Positions 12,153 through 24,332 of a DNA stretch of 64,000 bases are shown here, in pieces. Every line of letters starts with the position of its first letter. Position 1 is the first letter of the stretch. Made by a program: the position numbers and the translations under genes. Under the pieces are notes generated by a model. The model was not told where the DNA came from. It was given only the letters and a program-made list of their open reading frames with translations, and did no database searches. Location of the stretch: positions 360,488-424,487 of the forward strand of contig VZRS01009494.1 in the NCBI GenBank assembly GCA_013398055.1, given 5' to 3'. This DNA comes from Ifrita kowaldi (lineage: Eukaryota > Chordata > Aves > Passeriformes > Cinclosomatidae).

Positions 12153-15100
12153 GTCTTCTGTTGTTTGTATGAACAAGTACTTTGTATAATTTCACTTTTC
12201 TGTGTCAAAATGGCAAGGAACACATTCTTTTGTGTCATAGTGAATCTTATTAGAAACACACTCATAGTGTATGTATAGTTCTACAAACAGCCCTTAACAT
12301 CAATATCAGTGTGTTTGAATTTAAGTTTTATTTTGCTTCTGCTGGAGCTACACAGCATTATTTCTGCATTTTCTCCAAATCTTTAGAGGAATAAAATTAA
12401 GATCTGAGGTATGATGCCAGCACTGTTGATTTAGAGATACAATCCAATTTTATAATAATTGTCACAATCTTACCAAAAGCTAGATTTATTTTTATAGGAA
12501 ATATGCTTCTAAGTATTTATATGTAACCAGGTGCAAAGTGAATTCATCATTTTAGGATGCCATTTTAGTCCAATGAAGTAAAATCAAGCATATGATTTAT
12601 ATGGTTTGGAGACCTACTTCTGTCCTGTACTCTGTTTCCTTGTCCTGTAGGGCATCTGTAGGAAAGATTAGTACTGACATAAGCAAGTCAACACAGTGCA
12701 CAGAGAAACAAAATATTCTGATGTAATATGGCAAATCTCAGTGTATTCCAGCATACCTAGGACCTCAAGGAGCAAACCGTGTGTTTTCTGTTGAGCAATT
12801 ACGTGTTTGAGAAATCTTTTTCCTAGTTTCGATAAAGACAGAATTTATTTTTATTTTTATTTTTTTTTACCCCCAATTATTTACTTAATTTGCTGGGAAT
12901 CATTCAGATACTACATGTAACTGACTTTCTTTCTTATGCTGATTTAGTTTCTCTCCTGGAGAAAAACATTTTCAAGAATTCAGGATTTTGACATAAAGTT
13001 TCCTGCTTGCTGAGCTATCAGGTCTTATTCATGAAATGTCTGGTAACATGGAATGGAGAGGACTTTGCCACTGCCATAGTGATGAATATCTTCAAATGTT
13101 CTGCTTCATTTACTATTCACTATTTAAATGAAATCATGTTTACATAAATGGAGGTGGTTTTGCACTGATGCTTAAACTGTTTCTCAATACCATCACAGCC
13201 ACCTCACCCACAGATAATCATTCTCCAACAGTCATTACTAACTGCAGATACTTTTCCAATTACATTATTGGACAATTCCCACAGTCCAAGTCTGGCACAT
13301 CTGAATAGTCTCCCACCTCTTGGAGTTGAAGAAAACTCCACTTTTTGGTATTGAAATTGCCATTCAATTTCACATAAATCTGTGATGATTTAAGTGTCCA
13401 GCATTGCCCAGGGGAATGTGGGCACTGCACCAAGATGAACTATAAACTAGGACAAAGGCAATTATTCATGTTGCATTTTAGTAGCATAACTCAGAAAAAT
13501 AGCAGAATTTGCTTGATAAAAACATGGTTCACTGGAATTTAATTGGGCAGCTATTTTCTATCTGCAGAACTAAATCCAATTTAAGATGTGGAGAATTTAT
13601 CTGTGCACCCAAATCTAGGGCATGAACATACAGCTAGATGCTGAAGCTCCAGAGTGCTGTCTACTTACTGCAAAACTCTCTTCCACCTTTACTAGCCCCC
13701 TGCTTTCCTACGTACAACGCACTGAAAGCCAGGGTAGCTTTGAAGAACAATAGGTTGGACTGTTTGCAAATGGCAGGTACAGGGCAATTAAAAAAGGGTG
13801 TTGCCAGTGCCATTTGTTCTCAGGGTGCCCACTCAAGGCCAGTGTTAACAGGGTTATTGCTACAGGCTGAATGAGGATTTGTCTGCATTCAAGCTGTCAA
13901 CTGTGGTAGCTGCACAGTGCAAAGTATGATCTGCTTCGTGTATCCTAATTATTGAAACTTCCTTACTGGGGCATGTTCCTTCCTTTTACCATTCTTGCTA
14001 TCTGCATTTGTCCATGGAATTTCAGTTTCCTACCTGCCTATTATTGTATTTATTATCAACATGTGCTTTTTCTACAGCAAAATACCCTCTATTCAGGTAG
14101 GGGAATAGCAATTTTTCTATTAGTTGAAATGTTGAGTGGAATTTTCACTGGGAGGAGAGAGGGGCCCTGCTGCTTCTCTCTCTTTCCATCTACGAAAAAA
14201 ATAAGAGGACGTTTTTAGTTCTCTTTCCTAAATATCTTGGGGAATTTGAAAAGAAAATGGATTTTGACCTTGAGGCCAGATGATAATGAAACTAAAACCT
14301 TACTATTGATGATCCACTTAAGACATATTTTAGGTCCCTCCCACACTATTTCTAATCTGCCTAACCTACCTGGGTTACTTCAGTCTTGAAGAGAAAGATA
14401 TATAGTGGTGCTTAAATCAAACAGTCAATGCAGCAGCATTATTATTTATAGTGTACCATAAATTTCTAAAAAAATATTTAAAGCATTTGTATCTGTCATT
14501 GTATTATCATAACTGTATCATTACAGTTATGGACCCTAGAGACATTTAGTTCAGCTAGAAGAGGAAGAAGGTGATAAGCTTGTGGATAACCAGAAATAAA
14601 GTATTTTCTATATGCATGAACAATAAACATTCCTAACCATCACACAGAAGTTCAGCTTGTCGACATATCTGTAATGGGGCTCTATGCAAATTGTTTGATC
14701 CAAACCCCTGACTGAATGGAAGTGTGACCCAAACTTATTTTTCTAGGCCTTAAACCCCCAGGTTTAAAGCTGAGTTCTGTGGATCTGTATTTTTTGGTTT
14801 TTACAAATTATCAATCCTCCTAGAACTGCTCCTTATCAGGAGGAGTGTTTTCTCCCATATGCAAGAAGATACAGCGAGGATTTAGCAGAGAACCAGAACT
14901 GACTAACAAAACAGATAGTTGTTTTAAAATTTGGTTCTTCTCTTGGACTTTTCATCAAAGTTTTGATGAAGAACCTTGGTGCCATTACAATATTTTACTG
15001 CAATATTCCATTTCTTTTGTCCTTATACCCTTTTAGATTGACCTTTCCTCCAGACTGACAAGAAATGGTCACATTCTAATGTCTCCTTAAGGCTTTCTTT

Positions 15101-17373
15101 CTTGTGTTATTTCGTTGGAAGCTTGGAAAAACCTCTTCCATACCATAGCATTTCTCCTTTACTTCTCTCATTAGTAAGCATTCAGCTGTTGTGAGTAATC
15201 TGTAGAAGAGATTTTGGGGTAGGCCTGATGGTAGTGGGTATGTTTAAAATATCAGAGCCAAGGATTATAACCTGCCTTGAAAGTTTGTTTCTTTATTTAT
15301 AGTTTCATCAGTCAGTGAAATAATGAGGAAATCCTCTTTGAAAAAACAGCTCTTCTCTCTGGAAAAATTTATATATAATTTATGATCTTATAAGGCCTAA
15401 AAATGCCTTTTTTTGATATTCATTTCAGTACAATATTCAGGTTCTCTGATAACACTGCAAACTGTATAGAAGTTACTAGATTGTCGTGACCAAGAACCAA
15501 GAAAACATGTTTTCTTCCAGCCTTACTTGGAGATCATGAACATAAGCTTGGAGGTGACTTGCAGTTTGTGGGGTGACAAATGAAAAGAGCTGAGTGTGAA
15601 TGCTTTCCAGAATAAGCTGACAAACAGGGAGAAAAGGCTGTTTTAGATCTGTACGGAAGGTCTTGAGGGAAGCGGATTGATTCTTCAAATTTTATGTGTC
15701 TTTTAGACACAGGAGAAAAACAGAAGAGCTGGAGCACAAAGGAGGAGCTCTATAGATAATTCTGAGCTCTACAATGACGAGGCGTGCTGGAAGGTCTGGG
15801 CCAGTGCACTAACCAACATTTCTTGAGAGTGTTGTTTTTCGGTCATGAATGGAAGTCATAAATAATTAGTCGTAAGATAATATGACTATTGTATATCAGT
15901 CTTAATGAATTGAGAATAAGATCTAATGGGTTCTTGCAAAGATCGACACCTTATGTGTTTTATTTACTCAAAGCATTTTTTTACATACAGAAGACGTTTA
16001 TTGCTGCTGAAATCTTAGGAATATACAAACTTCTGTAAATGGTATTTTTTCAAATATAGTATTTTTAAAATCACATTTTTAGTAAATCATATGACAGGAG
16101 CTTTGATTCAATACTATAGAATGTGCTTGTAGTTTTGCCAAAAATGCCACAAGCATAATTTTTCTTTAGAATAGTGACTATTTATTATGTGTCGGAAACA
16201 TAATAACCTTCCCCCTTCTTTCATGTACAGTTAAAGTAATAAGTCACTATAGAAGACAAACTAATTTTAAACTTTGGGGACCCCTACCCACCTTTCCAAA
16301 TACAGTTATTCTAAAACTTCTGGTTTTGATATCTGATTATGCAGTAGCATCACATAGACATGATTTTTGTGTTTACAGTGTGTATAACTAAATTTCAATG
16401 TTCAATGGAGCATTAAAAATACAATTTTTAATGGTAACTCTTTTCTTTCAGGGTTTTCTGTTTTATACTTTTAATGTCTGTAATCTGATCATACCTTAAT
16501 ATTTGTTTCATTTTAGTGGTGTTGGTGGATTTGCTATCTCTGAGAAGCAAATGTGACATAAAGATATTATATATTAGCATAATACATTCCCTAGTATTAC
16601 TGTCTCTTGGTATTTTCCATGATTGTTGGATTAAATTTGAAAAATAAAGCTCTTTGCAAGCAGGACAAGACCTAAACAGTTGTGACTGTGTTAAGTGTTT
16701 CTAAAAATGATCACAGTGCATAGTGCAGTGTTTTTTCTTTTGTGTTTAAAATTGTGTTAGGCCTACAAAACCAAGTATGCCAAATTTGTCATGAAATACT
16801 TTGGAACTTAAAGGGCTGTGTGGCTCAGGGTTATATGTTATAGAAATGAGAATTTTATTAACATTGGAAGATGGCCACACTGCTTCAGAAAGCTGTATTT
16901 CTTGATTTGGAATGACTTAAAATATTTTGCTAGCATTCCACTTCAAATTGATCAGAATGACATGCAACCACTGCAAATGTGGGCATCAGCAGAAGAGTAT
17001 CTGGCTCCAAAGATGATGGTGTTGGATGTCTGTGCATTTTCTGGGTTCTCTGGGACTTGTGATAATGTTGATTAGAGTGAAGATAATATTGCAAAGAGGT
17101 AATGTTCACTTAATGTTTTTCCAGGTTTTTCATGTATAAAGGCTTATACATGATTAATAAAAATAGTGGATGCACCCTGTGGTATTTATGTATCTGTGTG
17201 TCACATAAGATACTAGAAGCTCCAGAGTGCTAAAAATTAATTTAACTGAGTAACTTTTATTATAATTGCTACAGGCGTGCTTACAACAGGCAACATTCAA
17301 AGCTTAAATTAATATCTACTATAAACTGATACAAAAAAAGACAAGAAATGCATCATATTTTCATTGAAATGAG

Positions 17374-17406
17374 CATTGCCATGACATTGCCAAGTCCATG
17401 GCAATG
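17374..17406. repeat. Perfect 10-bp inverted repeat
   Basis: CATTGCCATG (17374-17383) is matched by CATGGCAATG (17397-17406) across a 13-base spacer. A further copy of attgcca lies in the spacer. As RNA it would fold into a short hairpin, too short for a typical microRNA precursor. As DNA it is a dyad containing half-sites of the kind bound by RFX proteins (CCATGGCAA). Confidence 0.6.
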
Positions 17407-18384
17407 AAGAAGTCAAAACATACTTCTCTTGTGTAGATTTATATATTTGAGAAATTTTAGTAAATACGAATGGAATTCCTGATCTGGAGGAGTCTTTTTA
17501 TGCAGTCTTACTTGTTTCTAAGCACATAACATACTGAAATATTTTTCTGACTTACCACTCTTGAGTGGTTTTATTTAGGAGGATTTCTGCAGTTTTGCGC
17601 AAAGACATATATGTGCAATGCTAATTGCATGGTCTGGTGCTTAGGAGTCTGTTCAGCTGTGCTCCTCTTCTGGCTTTCCTGCTCAGGTCTTGTCCTAAAC
17701 CAGGACAGGGATATGGCTGAGTGTGCACCTTGGCTGGAAGTTTAGTAACGACCTTGGATTCTGTAGGATTGCCGTGCTCTAATTTGCTACACTTTTGATC
17801 ACTTCGATTTTAAAATGTATTCTAAGGAGTGGCTGTAAATTACATTTCTGTTTAAGTATGGCTCAAAATTGCTTCAGGTTAACGTGGTTTAATGTTCCAT
17901 CAAGATACAGGCAAACAATGCTGACAGAGTTAACAAAAAGCAGTTCTAAACCTAAGCTGGAACCTTCTCCTGGGCTCAGAATTAAATACAGCTCAGGAGT
18001 AGTTTGGTCTCATCCAAAATAGCTAGTTAAACATTGTAATACTCATTTTCTCCTGAAGACACCTCTTGTACCATGCTTTAATCTATGTATATTTGGCCTG
18101 CAGTATCGGTCAGAAAGCAACTGCTGCTGGCAGTTATTTCATTTCTGATGTGCAATAACCCAGCAGAAGCAATTCAGTGAATCACAGAAGTAGCTTCAGG
18201 GAACCCATAGGCCATAGAACTAATTTCAGCCTGTGAGTAAATAAAAGATGTGAAAGTACAGTTCCTACTTTCTCAGTGGAATCAGAATGACAAGGTCAAT
18301 AGACAGAGATAAGTGAACTGTACACACCTAAAATATTGGTACTTGTGTATCACATAGAGTGTAAATATACAAATCCTTCCCACC

Positions 18385-18416
18385 CTGTCAGTATAACGAG
18401 CTGTCAGTACAATGAG
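18385..18416. repeat. 16-base tandem pair
   Basis: Two adjacent 16-base units, CTGTCAGTATAACGAG and CTGTCAGTACAATGAG, differ at two positions. This is a local tandem duplication with no further copies. Confidence 0.7.
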
Positions 18417-20538
18417 AATTATCTTATTTACAAAATAGCGATACAAGGAAAACCGGCATTATTTGCTTTTGTTTTAACATGCAAATAGTTTTCATGATTC
18501 AAAGGAGCTAAGTTTGGAATATATTCTGGTAAAGGCCATAGAGATTTCTTTTTGTTTTCTGATTCAGCCTGAGAAAAATATCAGAATTTCTGGTAAAGTT
18601 GCCAGTCTGAAAGTAAGAAATAAAATATTCCACCAATTTCCCCATTTTTCCCATGTCTCAGTGGTAGTTGATATACAAAAATAGTTGACAAGTTTAGGAA
18701 CAAATGGAAAAAAAAATCAGCCCAAGAAATTAAATGGAAAATTCAGTTTTGTGGAGTTCTGATGCCGTTGGCTGTCTGAGTGATGAAAGTTAGCTAGCAT
18801 ATGTGGTAATATTTTCTTTGGTGGCCATTTTCCAGGAATATGAGATTAGAATATCTTTCTTTTTTGCTAACCTAAGAATTTTAATATTCCTAGGATGTAG
18901 TTTGTAACAGTGCATCTAATATGTCACAGCTGGAGCCACAATGCTTGCAGTTGGGCTGGATTTTGTATTGGTGTATCAATTTATTCCATTCCTACATCAG
19001 TAAGTCTATTCTCCTTAGTAAGAGAACAATTCTTTCATCTTCTTCACTGCTCCCAAACAAAGATAAAACCGTTCTGTGCAGCAAAAAGAACACAAAAAAG
19101 ACATCCAGAAAAATTATCTCATACAACCCCTGCATATTTACTGGTAGTGATTTATGTTACTAATTTATCTAGGAAATGAACAGACACAACCTACTGTCTC
19201 CTTCCTTGCCCACCTATCTTGCTGTCTGTGTAGACACTGAAATCTGTGCAAAGTCAACAATGAAGTAAAGAAATTAGATTGTAATAAGTTACAACCTCTA
19301 CACTTGACCTGTATTACCTTAATGCTTGACAAAGTCATTTAATTGCATTTCTCTGATGAAATCTTGTGGCAGGACAACTGATTAGCATTGACTATTTTGG
19401 AAATCAATCCTTAGAGCTTATGAGACACCTTTTGATGGAATTGAAATTAAAATCTATGCCATTACAGAGCCCATCACATAGAGAACACCTCTCATTGTCC
19501 AGACTTTTGCATATGTTACGCACTTTGTCTCATCATCAATTGACTTAATTAATGTTTTCCTCCTGCTTCACTGGATAAAGATTCTCTGCAGCTTAGTAAG
19601 AGAGGAGCTGCTGTCTGTATACTGTCTGTCTGATTTGCTGCAGAAATGGGTAGATTTGCCATGACTGAAGGAGAAATCTTCTGGAATAGTTGAAGAAAAT
19701 GAATATGCTGCTGTGAAAAAAATTAACTATCTCTGAAATTTTGCATTGGCAAGTGAGCCAATTAATCCATACTATTTTTCTTTTTCTTGAACACATATTT
19801 GTTTTGAAAACATTTAACCTTTTACTCTTAACTATAGCTAAATCCAAGAAATTTCTACCTTAAAAATATATAATGCTAAGGTTCTGTACTGTGAGAAAAA
19901 CAGATATAAGTATACTAGAATAGGCATTTGGTGTAATGGAGGCTTTTACCTACATTTTCTCATTTCCCTATTTGTTAATTGGACAGTATAATCCTCTTTT
20001 CTCACAGGACTCTGCAACAATACATTAATTAAGGTTTGGAAAGTATTCAGATTCTAGAGTACTGAGACCCTGACTGAAGAGCCCCTGAGAAAATGAGTGA
20101 TTGGGCCCACAAGGAGGTTTTGAATGCTGTCTAATAAATAAGGCCCATAGATACATATTCAAAAGCGCAGAGAAAGTATTGAAAAACTGCATGTCAAATA
20201 ACCATTGTCTCCCTCTCCTTCTGAGCAAAATTACTGTGTGATTTCAATCCATATACAACACAGTGGATTTGTAACTTCCTAACTGGGATCTGTATGGATG
20301 AGTTTATGTGACAATGTAAACTCACAACAGTTGGGTTACTGGTTTAAAGAATTTTTTTATAACATGCAAACAAAGAAGCAGAAACTTTAACTGAACTTTT
20401 TGGGCTCGAAAGGGAGAAACCAACTGAAATTAGTTTCAGTACCAAACTGTGAATAAAAAAACCCCTGCCAAACAAACACAAACTTCATTTCTATGGTTCC
20501 TAGATTTCTATGGTTATATGATGACGATTACTTTCTGC

Positions 20539-20590
20539 CTTTTTTTTTTTTGTTTGGTTTTGTTTTGATTTTTTTCATTTTTTTTCTATT
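20539..20590. repeat. T-rich low-complexity tract
   Basis: Long T runs broken by single G or GG, of the same character as 12102-12152. It produces a Phe-rich open frame (20493-20705) that should be ignored as coding evidence. Confidence 0.75.
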
Positions 20591-23500
20591 GTTTCTGTGT
20601 GGAAGACCATCAGAAATAAAAAAGGAAATGGATTCTTTTTACTTCCCTCAAATGAAGCTGTTAGACAGTTACTTAAGTTTAAATATGAGTGATTTGGAAG
20701 CCTAATCAAAACCACATGCATGTTTAAGGTTAAAGAATTTTTTTTGTGGTTTAGTATTGCCTTGTTGATGACATCCATGAAAACCCATATTCTCAGACAA
20801 AGAATGATTTAAGCAAGTAAGATATTCCACAAAGTGTAGTGTGAGTTTCCTTCTATGGCTTTTATGGAGGAAAAGAGCCTATTACAGTCTTTGTAAGAGC
20901 TGCACTGCACAGGTGGACTAAAGCAGTTCCCAAACAGAATTAATTTGCTCGTGCAATGCCATAAGCTTCCTCTCAGTTTCCATTGCAGCCCAGGGAAAAG
21001 TCTCCTGAATTTCACACAGAAGTAGGATTGCTTTACATCTGTGTATATAGATGTAAAACAATAGACACCAATATAGAAGATCTTGGAGTAATTCATTAAT
21101 TCATTAAGTTCAAGGTGTGGTCTACGAGTAATCAGATAGATGCTGTGAGCTGATATTACTATTTTTCAGCTACGAACTATGGGGTTTTTTTGTTTAATTA
21201 CCGGACTTGATTCTTTTGTCATTGATTTCAATAGGAAAGCTTCCAAATATTAAGATTACAAAGCGTCAAATAGGATACATCAAATGCAGTTATGGTGTAT
21301 GTTCAACTGTATCTAATTCAATCCTCGATTGACTACTATGGGGAGTGATAGGAGCTTCATTGTTATTGACCATTTACAATTATTTGAGAAGTGATAGGAT
21401 ATGGGTTTTGTGAGGAAGGCAATTGCCTAACAGTAGTCATTTGAATAATTCAGTAAACCTAACCTTTTAATTTGCATAAGTCACACATGAAATCAAGGCT
21501 TGTAAGATGATAATGAGACTTATTTTTATACTTGCCTACAGTATGCACTAGACAGAAAAGACACACAACATTGTTATAATTGAAAGAGAAAATTAACAGT
21601 GCTTTCTTCAACTGTTCCTGAACTCTTAAGAGGGAATGGTGGTGTCAGTACCTTTACTGGAATTACAGGATGGATTTTCAATGCAACATAGTTAAACATG
21701 AAAGCATATATACATTGTATATAGAGATATATCCAAAGTCCTGCAGAGCTTCCCCAAGATGATGGGATCAAAAAAAAAGATGGGATTGTCCTCTGCCCTT
21801 AAGCATAGATGGAGTGAAGATGTCAGCTTACATTATGCCTTTGCTATGACTCCAGATACAGAACAACAGCACTGTGGCTGGGCTTTCACTCTCTGTTTTT
21901 ATAAAAGTGTCAACTTTTGTTTCAAATGCACCAGCTCTTATTTTTGCTTTCCCATTCACCCGTGATAGTTCACCAGTCAGTTTAAGAAAAAACAGTTTTA
22001 AGAATTCATGCCTTGGTGATATGAACACCTGAGCTCCCTTGTGTGTTTCAGTGCAAGAGCTAACGAGTGAAGACGGGTGATTTGTAGTGTAGATAATACA
22101 CAGTTGGGTACCCCAGACGTGTGTCTATTCCTTTGTCAATGATGTTAACAAAAGGCAGGCACGCTGAGTAGTCAATCGGTGAGACAAAATATTTGTTGAA
22201 TGGAGAGGTTTATTGGAAATAAATTCATATTTTTGCTCTTTGAATGAACAGGTAAATGAAAATCACAGATAAATTGCATGTTTTCTATGAAATTTAAAAT
22301 TTAGTTGTTTTTAATTGAAAATGGAAGGCCTAATTTTTCTTTCATTCATGTTATGTTAGCTTTCTCTGGAAATGTCTGTGGACCTGAATTGATCATGGCT
22401 TTATTTGTCTTTTTCATGTAAGTGAGACTTAAGCCCTAAATTATGGAGATTAGTGGATTTATATGGGGTGAATGCAAAAAGTTTTTTTATCAGTATTTGG
22501 AGAGTTTATTGACAGGTCATATTTTGATGTGAGCATCATTTCTGTTATAGCACAAAGAAAGCATTAAGATGTTTGACTCTTAAATCAGAAGTGTAAAGTA
22601 TTAAAGATGTTAAAGACATAATTTCAAATTACTTCTACTCCATCTGTCCTCCCTTTCAACATTTAAGAAATTATGTATAATACAAAGGCAGTGTTCTATC
22701 AATGGCCACAGAGGAGAGAACAAAGGAAAATTAAGGAAGGACTGTAAACATACTACTGAAGAAGAGCAAAATGAATGCCACATACACGTAGTGTACTACA
22801 TATGTGAAGTCCAGAAGCAATGATGCTCAAAAAGCAATTCAAAAGATAAAAAACTCATCCCTGTTCCAAATCTTGATAGTCAGAGGAGAAATTTATAAAA
22901 TATGCTTTCAGATTGAATACTTCATTGGCATTTTTTCCATCCCTTTATCATTCAGGCAACATTTGTTTCCTTGTGTTTCCAATAAAATGAAAGTCCATGG
23001 AAACCAGAAATATCACTCTGTCAGACTAAAAACTGTTGAATAAAAGAGTGTGTGCCTTTCATAAGATAAGAACCAGGAGTGAATTAGCTAACAGCAGCTG
23101 AGATTTAAACTGCCATGAATTAATCTCTTAAGATTTTTCTTATTTTTAATATTTGGGATAATATTTTTCTTCCAGTTTTCAATAGAAGATTTGTTTAACA
23201 CAGAACATGATGCATTACTCATACTGCATTTCCAGTCATACACTAATTATAATCACCATGTGATTAGAGTGCATGGCTGGTTAGTCTCTTGTGAGGAGAG
23301 AGGAAAGAAAACAAATTGTTACAACAAACAATTTAGAAGTCTGATAGGACTAGGTCTCTAGGTAGGAATAATTTTCTGCTCAATACACAGTTGGGACCCA
23401 AATGCAAAGAAGGGATAGTGGAAAAAAAAAAGTCTGGCAATTCCAGAGAAAATGTTAGTGTATCTATCACCACTATTTCATTCATGCTGCTTCATTGTGG

Positions 23501-24084
23501 TTCAGGAAAAGCACACTTTAGGAAGCTGAAAAGGAAAGACTTTGTTACAAATGTTCTGAAAGCCAGGCTCATCATTGCTTTGAAGGGCTAACTACTTTGA
23601 GCAGTAGTTGCAAAACAACAGTAGATGGCTTAGGAAAACATTCGAGGTATTTAAACATGCCTTTAATAGTTGAATGCGTTGTCCATGAATGGACACGGCT
23701 AGATATGGCTACGCTGGTGAATTCCTTATGACAATTTGTTTAAACCACATTAAAAGTGGCTTCAGACTGAAGATGGATGATGTAAGTAAGACAAAGGGGC
23801 ACTGGAAATGGAATGGAATAACTGAATAGAAATATAGTAATTCTACTAGAGAACCGCTACGGGTAATGCCAGATTATTTTATTTAAGGAAACTCACATTT
23901 TACATTTTGTGCAAAATCCCTGTGCCTTCAGACTTGCACATTGTGTGTGGAGTCCCATCAGATATATACAAATACCCACCCATGAAATCAGAAATTCCCT
24001 AACATGGGAAATGTTAAAAACTAGTTCCTGTACTCTACTGACAGCCCTCAGATATTTTAAAGCTGTACCTTTAGGAAGGGGGAC

Positions 24085-24332
24085 TAGCCACAGATCCTGA
24101 TTCACATTGAATCTGAAAGACAGGATTCTTAACAGCACCCCTAGCACCACCTTGGGCAATGGAACCTTCAGCTCAGCTGCAACTCGGAGGGAAGCACATC
24201 AATTACAGAGTCGCCAGCACCACCTCCTGTACTGTCTGGTTTTACTTTGAAGAGGTCTCCTCTCCAATGCCTGGTATTGCTCACCTTATGAAATCTGACA
24301 GGATCACAGCCTAAGATACTGCAGCTACAGGC
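24085..24332 (-). mobile_element. 5S rRNA-derived SINE relic (SINE3/AmnSINE1-like)
   Basis: Read on the minus strand from 24332, the first 80 bases follow the 5S rRNA gene plan. They run GCCTGTAGCTGCAGTATCTT, then GATCCTGTCAGATTTCATAA, then GAGCA, then GGCATTGGAGAGGAGACC. These correspond to 5S GCCTACGGCCATACC, GATCTCGTCTGATCTCGGAA, TAAGCA and GGCCTGG...GGATGGGAGACC. The internal promoter region of 5S is therefore recognisable although mutated. After it come GGAGGTGGTGCTGGCGACTC and, near 24135-24155, GGTGGTGCTAGGGGTGCTG, which I recognise from the bodies of old amniote 5S-headed SINEs. The 3' limit is unclear and may extend to about 23900. Runs of open codons across 23893-24377 on this strand are coincidental. 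Such SINEs are ancient in amniotes, and some copies in vertebrates have become enhancers. Confidence 0.65.

Larger units (their letters stand above)
12061..24084. other. Long unique region, no supported gene
   Basis: About 12 kb of AT-rich sequence in which I recognise no exon or dispersed repeat. It contains low-complexity T/G-rich tracts at about 12102-12152 and 20539-20590, a T-rich tract at 12840-12870, a perfect 10-bp inverted repeat at 17374-17406, and a 16-base near-perfect tandem pair at 18385-18416. Short open frames are scattered on both strands without protein-like features. Confidence 0.55.

Noticed and set aside
12056..12265. Lys/Gln-rich minus-strand frame.
   Set aside because: It is produced by the T/G low-complexity tract.
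17374..17406. MicroRNA precursor.
   Set aside because: The stem is only 10 bp and does not extend, so it is too short for a typical precursor.
20493..20705. Phe-rich plus-strand frame resembling a membrane segment.
   Set aside because: It is a translation of a T-rich tract.
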